Shown: positions 1 to 10,900, counted from the first letter of the stretch. The stretch: DNA of 64,000 nucleotides from Pomphorhynchus laevis (GCA_012934845.2 WNNJ02001050.1:1-64000), one strand, 5' to 3'. Made by a program: numbers and translations. Notes: a model not told the origin generated them from the sequence alone.

Positions 1-106
1 TTTGGTAAATACCGTAGCGATCGCGATCCTGGATCACAATGTGATTCGGCCATATATTTTCTTCAGAAATAATAAAAACAGGAAAATTGCACCAAATGAG
101 ATTCAA

Positions 107-140
107 GACGTTTCGGCCAAGCGGCCTTTATCAATCTAAA
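107..140 (-). other. Hammerhead-like core at the 3' end of PLE-1
   Basis: On the minus strand this reads TTGATAAA, then GGCC-GCTT-GGCC as a 4-bp hairpin, then GAAACGTC. That is the order CUGANGA, stem II, GAAA of a hammerhead ribozyme, with the first box degenerate. It lies about 55 bp downstream of the GIY-YIG frame of PLE-1. PLE 3' repeats are known to carry hammerhead motifs, so position and sequence agree. The changed first box suggests an inactive copy. Confidence 0.55.
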
Positions 141-194
141 ACAAAAAACACACAACAATTAGAACAATGCGTCGAACAAAATCTAAAATAATCA

Positions 195-692
195 TCACGT
201 AACTCCTGGTTCGACAAACGGATGCTCAGGGTTGCACCCATCGCGCGTCTCCGTATGTAATCTACCGATTAACTCATTCTCTAGACAAAGTCGGACGTTT
301 TTATCAATTACGTTGGCGTGTACGATACAATAACGGAAATATTCGCTCACACCGTGTTCAATTGCATGACGTAAAGCACCATCAGCTGGATTGCCTGTTC
401 TGTACTGTGATCGTCGTAAGTTAAGTCTTCGCGCCATACCCATACTACTTTGCCCCACATATTGTTTATTGCATATTTGGCATGTGCCGACATACGTTAT
501 GTTTGGGGTCTTACAATTAGCATCATATTGTAAATTTATGTAGCCACTAGTTACGCTGCTTGTAATCGTCTGCGCTTCTTCTAAAACCTGGCAAGTTTTG
601 CATCGTTTGTCACCACAAGGTTTACAGCCAACGTTATATTGTTTGCGTGAATTTTTTAAAATGTCACTGATATTTTTCCTAGTGAATACCAC
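195..692 (-). CDS. GIY-YIG endonuclease domain of PLE-1
   Basis: An open frame of 165 codons. Residues 23-34 hold the cysteine linker (CKPCGDKRCKTC) seen before the nuclease in PLEs. Residues 67-81 hold the GIY-YIG pair as YVG...QYVGQ. An arginine-rich helix follows (ARRLNLRR, about 87-94), and the acidic helix LENELI at 137-142 supplies the likely catalytic glutamate. In PLEs this domain nicks target DNA to prime reverse transcription. It is the C-terminal part of a larger RT-endonuclease whose RT is missing here. The ATG at 692 is internal to the original protein, so no true start is implied. Confidence 0.85.
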   Translation of the reverse strand: MVFTRKNISDILKNSRKQYNVGCKPCGDKRCKTCQVLEEAQTITSSVTSGYINLQYDANCKTPNITYVGTCQICNKQYVGQSSMGMARRLNLRRSQYRTGNPADGALRHAIEHGVSEYFRYCIVHANVIDKNVRLCLENELIGRLHTETRDGCNPEHPFVEPGVT

Positions 693-999
693 ACTCTTAG
701 TTTTGGCGGTTGACTAGTTGAGCATATCGAACGTGCTGCTTTAACGACATCGCGTTGAAGATTGTCAATTATCGGATGATGTGGCATTACTGCTGTGATC
801 ACATCATTTGTTGATTTTATTTTGCCGCCTCTAAGTAAGTCGTTTCGTTTATACCTGCGTACACTTAAATTGTGTAACTATCGTCGATTTACTATAGCCT
901 CTCTGCAACAAATGTGATTGTAATTCTGTCAGATGCTCCTCGAAATTCTCTTGTTTTGAACAAATACGTCGTAATCTCATCGCCTCGTTGAAAATTATA

Positions 1000-2510
1000 T
1001 TACGTTTTACTGACCGAGGGTGGCAGTATTATATATATAATCAATATGTGGCGTATATGGTATACTTCAAGAGGAGTTTTTCAGATGTTGGTATGACATC
1101 TTTTAAGCCTATCCAGTCTTCCTTGAATATTACCAATATTCCGTCTTTTCTGTATGATAACGATGTACAAGCCCTGGAAATGGAATACCACGTAATCAAC
1201 CTTCGATTTATCACGGGAATGAATTTCCTTTCTATCCCAGTGGCCTTCTGTTCCACGTCAGTGGATGAGGCTGAATGCCTTGTAATTCATCTTGTAACCC
1301 CTTCCTGAGGCATAGCTTATCATTCACATTATTAGATATTGATTCACTGGCGTACCCTCATTGCAATAACTACAATCAATAGGGGCATTGAGCATCAGGG
1401 TGCAATCTCTCCCATACATATGAGGTATGTTGAACTCTTGAAGAACATTGCGGGAAGTGCGATAAGCCTCCGCACGGTTTAAATTGCGGAGGGAAGCGTC
1501 ATCATAGTCGCGGAAATGCAGCGTCTTCAAAAGTTATAAAAATCGCCATTGTGGGGCTTCTGCTAAACCAGTCAACTTCGCTGATGCTTGTTCTACCAAC
1601 AATATAATGACGGACTTAGACATTTTAAAGCTTATTGATGGCAAGCAGCAGACATCTATGAAAAAATGCAAGCATTAATTCAAGACTTAATGTCCAAATT
1701 TGAAGAGTTACGGAATTCACCTGCAACAACTGCTAAGATTACAACTAAAAAATCAACAAAGATTTATGTGCTAGGCACATGAATCCATGAATTTTTGAGG
1801 CTGTGTCGAAAAACAGAAGCAAGATGCTGACAAATAGAACAAGCTAAAGCACAAGCCAGAAGTATGTACTGTCATCAGAACCCAAAGAGCCAAATTGCCT
1901 TAACGCCAATAATTCACTTTAATTAGCATCTACTTCAATCTCTATCGCGCAGTCGCGTATAATAACAATAACCTCCTTCCAGACGAACTGATTAAAGTCT
2001 ATCGTAGAGTTACATGGAACTGCTAAGATTTTTACTAGATGATCAGCAATCTGGGGTCTCATGTTAGTGAATGGAGTTAATTCCCGTCTGAACGCTTATG
2101 GAACTACGAACGTGGGACTCGAATCTTTTCGGATTATGATAAATACACATCGCGATATTGTTCACGAATGATTGTCTTTTTTAAATTTTTGTCTGATACA
2201 AAGATTCCGAGAAACAATGTACTCAATAGGAAGAGACGAAACTGTTCTAGACCAACACCATAATCTGTTTCGAACTTTCAGGGCAGAACGGACTTGATAG
2301 TCGAACCAACTAGGGGCGCGAGATACCCGAATTAGGTCGCTGCAATGGAGCAAAAAAATAGGACGTTCGCAATAGGCGGGCCGATAAGTGTTCATAACTT
2401 TCTGGAACAGAAGAGTTATACTTCTTGATTTCGATAGAAAATGCTATTTGAAGTTGCTTAATGTCAACTTTAGCCCAATATATTTTCATGATCTGAGTAA
2501 AGGTTTAATC
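1000..2510 (+). mobile_element. Decayed LINE ORF1 remnant, relative of family A
   Basis: Between about 1040 and 1310 a frame reads SFKPIQSSLNITNIP and IPVAFCSTSVDEAE. It aligns with ORF1 of the two neighbouring LINE copies (LKPIQATLKITNFP and LPIAFCSADLD in copy B). Further on, degraded knuckle-like pieces appear (CNN..., GH.ASGC, HCGKCDKPPHGLNC), then a C-terminal stretch EKMQALIQDLMSKFEELR at about 1660-1710. Stops and frame changes are frequent. Nothing recognisable remains between about 1800 and 2510 apart from possible ORF2 debris. It is an old, separate insertion on the plus strand, cut on the left by the junction with PLE-1. Confidence 0.6.
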
Positions 2511-2528
2511 TGTCTATCATTAATCTAT

Positions 2529-3198
2529 CTATCTCCACCCTGTTAACAATTCTCGCAGGCAACGCAAGGGACCTGAGAGAAGAGATAACAAAGGGAATGG
2601 ATATGCGGTCAAATGCAGCGGAAAATCAAGGAAAACAGCCACAGCTAGCTGATGACTGTTCTCCTGACAAAACCGATGCACTTCACCAACTGCTGAATGG
2701 ACCGAGTGATTTTTGACAAACCCATGGAAACCAGGTGGGATTAAATTTTGCCTACTCAGATGATCGCGGATTCTACGCGCAAGCGCTTTTTCGTAGATCG
2801 AGACGAGGGAATTTCGAATCGAAATGTGTCGCAGGTCTTTAGGACAAGAGACCGGATACTTTTTAGGAATAAAAATTCTCTTGCTAATGTTGATTCCGGC
2901 CACATCGGATGAGGTGGCTAAAAGCATTGTGACGGTCACTTATCTTATTTGTTCGGCTGTCAAAAGCTGCAGACACGATAAGAGAGTAAAGCGACGGATT
3001 TAAAGGTGCCCGGAAGAGGCCCTCAAGAGTTAAGAATATCTGTGACAGATATATCTCTTCTCCTAAAGTCTCCTCAAGCCGTGATTGGTTGAGGTGATTG
3101 AGTGGTTCTATAATTATGTAGGGATAGTGACTTCTCCAACACTTTATCAAGATCGTTTTTTCCAATCCAGCCCAATGCTCTATTCTTCCAACAGACAA
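2529..3198 (-). pseudogene. RT fragment of LINE copy A
   Basis: Two overlapping frames (3198-2884 and 2939-2529) together cover the N-terminal RT region: SAAFDSRTNKISDRHNAF, then IFIPKKYPVSCPKDLRHISI, YEKALARRIRDHL and AVAVFLDF (motif A region, without the expected acidic motif in this frame). The YADD box is missing because the copy ends at 2529. Copy B has the same frame change at the same place; copy C does not. A and B therefore share a derived one-base change, which argues that they are not independent descendants of an active element. Confidence 0.8.
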
Positions 3199-3567
3199 AC
3201 TTCTCCTTCTTTTATATCTTCCAAAAGGAAAACTGGGCTGGATAAAGGGAAGCTATGCTTGCCTTATCCTTACCTAGTTGGAACCTATATCTAGTGCTCC
3301 AATATTCTTTCGAGAGAGCTTGTCTGGTAGAAGCAGAGAGGTTGGGAAGACGGAGCATATACGCTAAGGTCTTGAGTTTTGTCGGAGTGGGACTGTAAAT
3401 ACGATTTTTATAGGTAGTCGAAATATTGCGGAAGCTTGCGAAGAGAGGTAGGAATTAAATTCGGATAGACTCTCATTACCAATTCAGGGGAAGCGTTCGA
3501 TAGCTGCCTGAAAGAAAGCCACTCTGATATGATCAAAGTGGAATCTCTTTCGGAGCAGCGTATCCTC

Positions 3568-3993
3568 TTATATCTGCCAACAAATCAAGTCATGAGAGGT
3601 GGACAGATGTTGTCGCGACTGCTCCGTACAGTGGAGTTTCAACAGCCACCTCTCATAGAGCAGTAATAAGTCGAGGAGTGAATTTGTTGATGTGCAATGA
3701 AAGGTGAGGGACGGTGGTTTGTGAACAAGATAACCGTTCCTGGCTCTGCGGAGTGCTGCATTAATCCAACGAGTAGTTTTGTCGTTGAAGTCACAAAGTA
3801 CCATGTCATAGCCGCTGTCAATAATTCTATCCAGGAGGTCACGGTTCTTGTGAATCTCACCTGGACGGATGTAGACATTGGCTAGACTGAGGCGTTTACC
3901 TTTCTTACAGAGTGAAGCTACTAAACAAGAAAGGGCTGTACAAGAATAGTTGAGTAGAAGGGACAATCTTAAGGAACATTTAACTAAGGTCAA
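3568..3993 (-). pseudogene. AP-type endonuclease remnant of LINE copy A
   Basis: The frame contains the exonuclease-endonuclease-phosphatase signatures DMVLCDFND (usually GDFN), TFHCTSTNSLLDLLL and TSHDLI (usually SDHDLI). These are the C-terminal half of the LINE APE-like endonuclease that nicks the target. The same segment in copy B reads DMVLGDFND, so copy A carries a Gly-to-Cys change next to the catalytic Asp-Asn pair. The first third of the domain lies between about 4080 and 3990, where TTGAAGGACTG and GAGACGGATA match copy B. The copy is broken. Confidence 0.8.
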
Positions 3994-4359
3994 GAGTCCT
4001 TGGGATGAAAAGGAAAATAAAGGTCTATCTGTCTCCTGGGGAGACGGATAGACCGCGTCTCTTGAAGGACTGTAACATCTGCATCTCTACCAGATAGAAG
4101 TCTAAGGGCAGAAGGTCCTTCCGAATTCCACTGAAGGATATTCATTGAAAAAGGCTCACGAGTACTCTACATTGTGTTAGGTCAGCCTGGTATGATTGCC
4201 TCATTCCTAGACAGAGCTAGGGGCGAAAAGGTTGCACTTCCCGCCACCAACTCCGTCCTGGGCGAGCAATTGCCCACGAGCAGTGTCTTCATCTCCGATT
4301 GAGGCGCCTATTTTGCCCTTTAACATTTTTCCAATCTTTCTGAAGAGAACGGCGTGGGC

Positions 4360-5180
4360 CTAGGCTCTCCTCTTTTTCGATTCTGGAACTGCAAGTTGTA
4401 TCGGTATTTCAGGACGAGTATAAAAGACCGCAGCCAGGGCGGCTACCATATCCTCCACCCTCTTGATGGCGGATTGTATATTGATATCGGTGGTACGATG
4501 GATGTCACTGTCGGGCATTCTAGAGGCAGTGTCGGAATATGATTTCACTTTCTTAGCTTGCACCTGTCTGGCGAATGTGTTTCTATTTTATTTGCACCGC
4601 ATATGCATTTACGCGACAATGCCGGACTGCTCTTACCACAATTAGAACATAAGGGGGAGCCACGCATTTATCTTCAGATACCAGGCTATGGCAAGAGGCA
4701 AGACCACAGACGTCAAAAGTTTTTGTGCGAGAACAGTTAGATGCCCAGTGCCCCTATCAATGGCACTGGTTGCAATGCCGGTATGTTAGGTCTTCTGAAT
4801 TCAGGATAGAGAAGCGCAAGTTATACCCCAGAAATTGGTTGAAATTCGATTTAGTTAAAATTTCTGCTTGCTCAATCGGGAAAGAACAAAATCCGATTGG
4901 AAGGGGGAATCCACGTTTCCCTGTGACTGATCTAAACTTGGTAACTTTAAAGACTTATTTCAAAGCATCTATATCTTTCTCTTCTAACTGTGAGGGAAGG
5001 TTAGTAATTTTAATTAAAACAAGAATGGGTTTGGAATAAATGTTACCCATTTATTTTAGATTTGATTCAAAGAATGTCCTGTATTTCTTTAATATATCGG
5101 CAGTGGAGAAAGAGATCTTTATCTCTGACTCAAATTGATATCGTTTCATTTTCCGAAATAAACTTTACTGCACATTTTTT
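4360..5180 (-). pseudogene. ORF1 (gag-like, zinc-knuckle) remnant of LINE copy A
   Basis: Read on the minus strand, the region from about 5180 to 4860 encodes KISFSTADILKKYRTFFES, KITNLPSQLEEKDIDALK and LPIGFCSF...NLRFSI, which align with copy B ORF1 at roughly 40 percent identity. Then come knuckles: CNQC...GHWASNC near 4770-4735, and a Jockey-type CX2CX3HX6C near 4630 reading CSNCGKSSPALSRKC, with Ser in place of His. The C-terminal coiled segment (INIQSAIKRVEDMVAAL) ends at 4360. ORF1 proteins of this type bind RNA and act as nucleic-acid chaperones. Internal stops mark it as dead. Confidence 0.75.
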
Positions 5181-5252
5181 GACCGTGGCATATTTACAAT
5201 GCCATGGACATCATGGTATTGTACACTAAATTATGGCATTGTACATCTTGGC

Positions 5253-5268
5253 ATTGTACATCATTCAA
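5253..5268 (+). repeat. Left target-site duplication of LINE copy B
   Basis: ATTGTACATCATTCAA here is repeated exactly at 9049-9064. It ends a local run of three related units (TGGTATTGTACA, TGGCATTGTACATC, TGGCATTGTACATC) in 5212-5262. A 16-bp perfect direct repeat around a LINE is what target-primed reverse transcription leaves. Confidence 0.8.
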
Positions 5269-5290
5269 AACTTTTGAAAAAGTAAATTTT

Positions 5291-6241
5291 ATGAGCGCTT
5301 GCGGAGCATCAAAAGTTTCTGCTTTCACAACGAAAATCAACACAGAAATGGACGAAAAAGGTATGAATTCTTGTTCCACAACGATTAACAACGATCTCAA
5401 GGTTAGTAATATTTTGTCTTTGTCGGCAGCTAACTCGGGGGTACTCCCCCAATACTTAAACTCCATAACTTGGTGATAATTACAGCTTCTAAGTCTCTCG
5501 AGAGGCACATTGTTTAGTATTTTTCTTCGCGAATTTGTCAATCACTACTCAGGCAGAGTTGTTTTCAATTCTGCCAAAATTTATGAAAACTCTATAAAAG
5601 TGTCATGTGCTTCCCCAGTATTTATGGAAGCGTACAAATTATCTTTCGAAAAGAACTTATCCCAGCTGGGAACGATAATGCTTAAGCCTATACAGGCTAC
5701 CCTAAAGATTACTAATTTCCCTCCTCATCTTGAGGAAGAGGACTTGGACCTCCTGAAAAGTACTTACAAATTGCATTCAATTAGAGGGATCAAGTCTAAA
5801 GCTGGGGATGTCCTCCCAATAGCCTTCTGTTCGGCTGATCTGGACAATGGTTTGATTTTATCTAAAGCAGCTATGAACCCCTTTCTAAGGTACAATCTAC
5901 GCTTCACTCTAGTGGACCAAGATGCGTTTACGTACCCCATTGTAACTTATACCACGCTTGGCAGGCAGGGGGAGAAGTGTTTTGCTCTCCCTGCCTGCCA
6001 CAATTGCGAGGAAGACCACCCAGCCTAGTCGCGACGCTGTAAAGTGTTTAAGGATTATCAGAGAAGATACTCCGGCCAATCTACTCATGTTTCCAGAGAC
6101 TTTGCATCGATATCTGCGCCGGCTTATAGGATGTCCAACATGGACATTCTTCATCTAATTGAAAACAACAACAAAAACTATTCTCGCACAAATAGAGAAG
6201 ATTTGGCCCCCTTTTGGCGGCATTCCTGGGTTCAGCCATAG
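5291..6241 (+). pseudogene. ORF1 of LINE copy B
   Basis: One reading frame runs from ATG 5291 (MSACGASKVSAF) to about 6028, interrupted by a double stop at 5474-5479 and a stop inside the last knuckle, and continues in the same frame to 6241. The middle (LKPIQATLKITNFP...LPIAFCSADLD) is the RRM-like core common to this family. The end carries CHNCEEDHPA and SRRC, a CX2CX3HX6C knuckle, followed by a basic segment (KVFKDYQRRYSG). This is an RNA-binding gag-like protein of a non-LTR element. The start codon was chosen because it is the first ATG after the insertion boundary. Confidence 0.75.
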
Positions 6242-6519
6242 TGCCCATGTCGCCTGATCTAGCGAGGCCTCAATCAAAAAAAGCGAGCTGCATCAGCGCG
6301 TACAGTTCCGCCTATCAAGATGGGCAAATTACTAAAAGATAAAGGGGCCGCCTCACAGAGAAATGAAGATATTGCCCAGGGGGTACCGACCCTGGATGTG
6401 GTTAGTGGCGGGAGGGACAGCCTTCCCGCACCTAGCTATGTCTAGGTTGGCTTCCCCCGTTCATCTTATCTAACACAATGGTGAGTAAACCCGAGCCTTT
6501 TTCATTGAATATCATTTAG

Positions 6520-8890
6520 TCGAATTCGGGAAGTGCTTCCGCCCTTAGACTTTTATCTAGTAGAAACGCAGATGTTATAGTCTCTCAGGAGACGCGGTAT
6601 ATCCGTCTCCCCCAGGAATTTAATTGATTTATCCTTAAGCATATTTGTTCCCACTATACTCCGTTCATAACCACACCTCACTCCTCTTCATCTCAATGAC
6701 TACTGATCTTAGTTAAGTGCTCATTAAGGTCCTCCCTTTTGCTAAACTACTCTTGTCCAGCCCTGTCTTGTTTGGTAGTTTCACTTGTTAAGAACGGTAA
6801 ACGCATCAGTCGAGCCAATGTCTACATCCGTTCAGGGGAGATTCACAAGAACCGTGACCTCCTGGATAGAATTATTGATAGCGGCTATGACATGGTACTA
6901 GGTGACTTCAACGACAGAAATGGTCGTTGGATTAATGCAGCACTCCGCAGAGCCAGGAACGGTTATTTTATTCACAAACCACCGTCCGCTACCTTTCATT
7001 GCACATCGACGAACTCACTCCTCGACTTATTACTGCTCCATGAGAGGTGGTTGTTAAAACCCTTCTGTACGGAGCAGTCGCGACAACATCTGTCCACCTC
7101 CCATGATCTAATTCGATGGCGGATAGAAGAGGATACGCTGCTTCCTAGAAGATTTCACTTTGACCCGATCAGAGTGGCTTTCTTTCAGGCAGCTATCGAA
7201 CGCTTCCTTCGAATTGGTAATGAGAGTTTAACCGAATTTAATTCCTACCTCTCTTGGCAAACTACCGCGTTTCGTTCGACAACCTACAAAGGTCGCATTT
7301 TCGGTCCCATTCCGACAAAACTTAAGGTCCTAGCTAAACTACTGAACTTCCCTAATCTCTCTTCTTCCGCCAGACAGACCCTCTCGGATGAATACTGCGC
7401 ACCAGATATTGGTTCCAGCTGAGTAGAGATAGGGCGAGCATTGCTTGTCTTAACCCTTCTCAGTCTTCCTTTTAGAAGATATTCAAGAAGGAGAAGTTTG
7501 TTTGTTAGAAGGATAGGGCTTTGGGTTGGATAGGTAGTATAGACCTTGATAAAGTGTTGGAGGAGTCACTAGCCCTACACAATTATGGAGCCACGCAATC
7601 TCCGCAACCAATCCCGCCCTGGGGAGACTTCAGGAGTAGAGACTTATCTGTCACAAATATTCTCGATGCCTGGGGGCCTCATCCGGACACCTCCAAATCC
7701 GTCGCTTTACTCTCTTATCGTGTCTGCAGCTTTTGACAGCCGAACAAATAAGATAAGTGACCGTCACAATGCTTTTAGCCACCTCATCCGATGTGGCCGG
7801 AATCAACATTAGCAAGAGAATTTTTATTCCTAAAAAGTATCCGGTCACTTGTCCTAAAGACCTGCGGCCCATTTCGATTCGAAATTCTCTCGTCTCGATC
7901 TACGAAAAAGCGCTTGCGCGTAGAATCCGCGATCATCTGAGTAGGCGAAATTTAATCCCACCTGGTTTCCATGGGTTTGTCAAAAATCACTCGGTCCATT
8001 CAGCAGTTGGTGAAGTGCATCGGTTTTGTCAGGAGAACAGTCATCAGCTAGCTGTGGCTGTTTTTCTTGATTTTCCGCTGCATTTGACCGCATCTCCATT
8101 CCCTTTGTTATCTCCTCTCTCAGGTCCTTCGGGTTGCCTGCGAGAATTGTTAACAGGGTGGAGATACTGCTGTACACCAAGCGATTTTATTATGATGACG
8201 ACCCTGATGCGCGTCAGTTCTACCCTATTACAAGTGTGCCTCAAGGCCTCCCTCTCTCCCATCTGATATCTTGCTGCATCCATCTATCTATTCAAAATAT
8301 TTAAACGTGAACAACGTCTAGTGGTGTACGCTGATGACACCACAGCCCTGTTCACTGGACACAGGTGCAAAGACGTAGTCTCGGACCTCAGCCGCTTCTT
8401 TTTAACATTAAAAGACCAGTTGCCTAAGTCCAACCTTGTTTTAAACTCCACTAAATCGCAGGTGGTTGTCTTTCATGGCACCCATGCAACAAAGAAAAAA
8501 CTTAAGAGATTAGCACTCTCTGCGCTCTACTTCATATTTGCCTCTGAACCAGTCCCTCTCTTCACAAGTCGAGTAAATTACCTGGTGTTCACCGTTTCGG
8601 GAACTAGTCGGCGAAAGCCGACCTAGATTGACTCAAAAGTATCCTGAAGAGAGCTAGGTGGGCTCTGAAACGGGCTTAGCATCTGTCTTTTAAAGGGAAA
8701 ACCCAAGTGCGCCTCTGGGGCACTTGGGCTATCTCGGGGTTATTCTTCTTTTCAAGAGGACGTCCTCCAGTGCAAATGCTAAGGTTTCTTAAGCTCCTCG
8801 TCTCGCGTTTACCCTGCATAGTCCGCACCGACTGGACTCCGGGGGTGAGAGACCCCCGTGGTTCAGTCGGAAGGCGGTGTGTTGAATAGG
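6520..8890 (+). pseudogene. ORF2 (endonuclease-RT) of LINE copy B
   Basis: The endonuclease spans about 6540-7150: NADVIVSQETRYIRLPQ at its start, DMVLGDFNDRNGRW (catalytic GDFN) at about 6890, TFHCTSTNSLLDLLL, and TSHDLIRW near the end. A linker follows to 7500. RT signatures are IFIPKKYPVTCPKDLRPISI (about 7820-7880), YEKALARRIRDHL, AVAVFLDF (motif A region), and VYADDTTALF with the catalytic YADD at 8324-8335, then NLVLNSTKSQVVVF. A one-base shift near 7770-7800, shared with copy A, and several further breaks disrupt it. ORF2 makes the nick and copies the RNA at the target. Confidence 0.85.
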
Positions 8891-9048
8891 TTGGGGAGGC
8901 TCAGATCCCTCTGGATTTGAGGCCGTAATATCGGTATGAAGACTTGATTAAAATAGAAGAGTCTCGTTTTTGACTGACTTTATTTAATCACCCTATTTGT
9001 CACTGTATTTATCACTGTTTTGTGTATTAGCAAGAAAATCTTTTTATT

Positions 9049-9064
9049 ATTGTACATCATTCAA
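9049..9064 (+). repeat. Right target-site duplication of LINE copy B
   Basis: Exact copy of the 16-bp sequence at 5253-5268. The bases on each side differ (C before and A after on the left; T before and G after on the right), so the repeat is bounded and not part of a longer duplication. Confidence 0.8.
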
Positions 9065-9454
9065 GTACATTAATGTCATAAGTACATTGTATAGTACTTA
9101 TGACTTTAGTACTTATGAGTAGCATGTTACCGCTAGTCGTGATGCTAATGAAGTTAAGAATCTATGTATCTGGACTAGTCATGATTTGAGTATATTTTGT
9201 CGTACTGAGTTCACTTGATCAAATGCTTTGCAAATGTTGGATATTTTAAGGTGATCATCTGTGAACCTACAACTCTATTATTTACATCCATTGATACACT
9301 TTCTATATGCAACTCCATGTGTTTATCCGTGTACGCCTGTCGATCATCGACGGTCTGAATCTGTATTGCGAAGTTCAAAAATATTTCGATTGGTTTGTTT
9401 GCTTAGTTACCTGGATATATTGCGAGTTTTTAAAACAATTACCATTAATTTTTT

Positions 9455-9625
9455 ATATATTATTATTGGATTTGAATCAAAGAAAATAAATTATTTTTGA
9501 TATTTCGCTAACTTCTGTTAGCATCTTAAGAAAAAAGAATTTTCTGAAGATGCTAACAGAAGTAGTTAGCGAAATATCAAAAATAATTTCTTCTTTTCTT
9601 TGATCCAACTCCAATAATTATTTAT
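9455..9625. repeat. Foldback repeat with two hammerhead-like cores
   Basis: A near-perfect palindrome with arms of about 75 bp meeting at 9528-9545. The left arm (minus strand) has CTTAAGAT, the stem GCTAAC-AGAA-GTTAGC, then GAAAT. The right arm (plus) has CTGAAGAT, GCTAAC-AGAAGTA-GTTAGC, GAAAT. The outer parts share TTATTGGA and ATCAAAGAAAA. This is the usual form of the repeated motif in this window: two inverted copies back to back. Confidence 0.75.
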
Positions 9626-9689
9626 CAATAATGGATCAGTACCAACTATTTAAAATTATTTTTTTATTCGGAATTTATAGCAAGTTTAA

Positions 9690-9815
9690 TAAAGCATTAA
9701 TTTATTTTTATATTTCGCTAGCTGCTTCTAACATCAGTGAAAATAAAAGATCATGATGAGACTTACAGCAGCTATCGAAATATAAAAATAAATTAGTATT
9801 TTATTGGTCCACATT
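9690..9815. repeat. Second foldback repeat of the same type
   Basis: Arms AATTTATTTTTATATTTCG (about 9700-9718) and its complement at 9774-9794 enclose CTAGCTGCTTCTAACATCAG and CATGATGAGACTTACAGCAG. Each arm ends in ATTTCG/CGAAAT. The hairpins inside the arms are less regular than in the 9.5-kb copy. Confidence 0.65.
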
Positions 9816-10900
9816 ATGTTGTACTTTAAACCAAGTTTTAAAAATTAAAAAACATCACCTTTTACTTTAAAAAAAGTTTTAATGTGCAAAAATATCCGCA
9901 TGCATTAAATAAAAATTTGATCCTGCTTCAAGATTTTAAATTTAAAAAGAATGGATCAACATCAATTATTTTCAATCAGATCAGATAACAGAGCGTACGT
10001 ATTTTATACTATAAATAAATCAAAAATAAAGATAAATAATAAATAATTATATGATATTTTATACAATTTATATTTAAATCAAGTCAAAATTTAAAGTTGA
10101 AATTTGAAATAAAAATCAATTATTATGAATTGACTAATAAATAATCTACGATGCATCAGAATAATGATTAGAGATGATCATAAGTTATCTAACAATTAAT
10201 GCTTCTAAGCATGTACATGTGTTTAAAATTGAATGTATTGAATAAGTGTATGCATCCTCAAAGAAGTTTTTTAAGTATTTGAACGGGTCGTGATCTAGGA
10301 AAACACGCCCGGACTCAAGAACGAAAAGAATTCAAAAATCAATAACAGTTTAGTTAAATAGCTGCATCATATGTGCTTAAATTTGCTTGGATGATAGTAT
10401 AGTCAAATCTAAAACTTTTTTAAATAAGGCTTTATCTTGTAAAAATAAAAGAGGGTTATGTTTTAAAGAATGATGCGACGGGATCAGTAGAAGTTTTGCG
10501 TACGTCATTACATGTGATAAATTTTTTCGTCGTTTTATCTCTTTTATTTGATTTTATCTCTCTTTATTTTGATTTTTGAACTTGTAGTGAACCAACTATA
10601 TAAGCATATGCTTGAAAGCTGTTGTAAACAATAATCTTTTTTGCCGTTTATCCCGATTTGAAGCGGGATCGGTTCTCAATGTGCTTGCTCTCCATTTCGC
10701 ACAGTTACGGGCCAGATCCGAGTGTAATCGAGCAGCTTGTAAATCTTTATGTAGTGTGTTGAGCCATCGCTGATTTGGTCGGATTTTCGGACGTGTACCA
10801 TCTACTTATATGCTCAGGCATGCTTTGGCCATTAAGTTTTCAGTTCAAAAAATGAAAGTTTTTTTTTGTGGCAAATACACACAGACTGTGTGCTTACAAG
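9816..10900. other. AT-rich spacer with a family D tail fragment (9965-10200, minus)
   Basis: No gene is visible. From 9965 to 10200 the sequence matches the terminal part of family D on the minus strand: ACGTATTTTATACTATAAA, a run of AATAATAAATAATTA, then GAATTGACTAATAAATAA and GCATCAGAATAATGATTAGAG. The remaining part to 10900 shows nothing recognisable. Confidence 0.5.

Larger units (their letters stand above)
107..1000 (-). mobile_element. Penelope-like element PLE-1, 3' portion
   Basis: On the minus strand, from about 1000 down to 107, the sequence encodes the end of a PLE reverse transcriptase region (RLRRIC, then HLLQRGYSKSTI, the usual 'RGY' thumb segment), a cysteine-rich linker and a GIY-YIG endonuclease. 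A GGCC-GAAAC hairpin follows. The RT core is absent: at about 1000 the sequence changes to a LINE ORF1 on the other strand, so PLE-1 was truncated or interrupted there. The stretch from 700 to 960 has stops and is decayed; the endonuclease frame is open. It is a fragment, not a mobile copy. Confidence 0.8.
2529..5190 (-). mobile_element. LINE family A, copy A (minus), truncated inside RT
   Basis: Read on the minus strand, this copy runs through ORF1 (about 5180-4360), the endonuclease (about 4080-3560) and the start of the RT (3200-2529), then stops at 2529 in mid-RT. Loss of the 3' end is unusual for a LINE, which normally loses its 5' end, so a later deletion or rearrangement at 2529 is likely. 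It lies head to head with copy B, making a large inverted repeat. Its RT region is almost identical to copy B (by eye a few differences in the first 250 bp), its endonuclease less so, and its ORF1 only distantly similar. Confidence 0.85.
5269..9048 (+). mobile_element. LINE family A, copy B, with ORF1 and ORF2
   Basis: A 3,780-bp insertion bounded by identical 16-bp direct repeats. It contains ORF1 from 5291, a short intergenic part (6242-6500), ORF2 with APE-type endonuclease and RT, and a 3' tail ending in CTTTTTATT. The 5' end lies only 22 bp before the ORF1 start codon, so it is complete or nearly so. The CX2CX3HX6C knuckle in ORF1 resembles the Jockey/CR1 group, but the clade was not resolved. 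Several stops and frame changes make it inactive. Its family mates are copy A (2529-5190), copy C (16430-18820) and the ORF1 piece near 1.0-1.7 kb. Confidence 0.88.

Noticed and set aside
3085-3294. Plus-strand frame as a gene
   Set aside because: Antisense shadow of the RT region of LINE copy A.
4354-5039. Plus-strand frames between 4354 and 5039
   Set aside because: Shadows of ORF1 of LINE copy A, which is coded on the minus strand.
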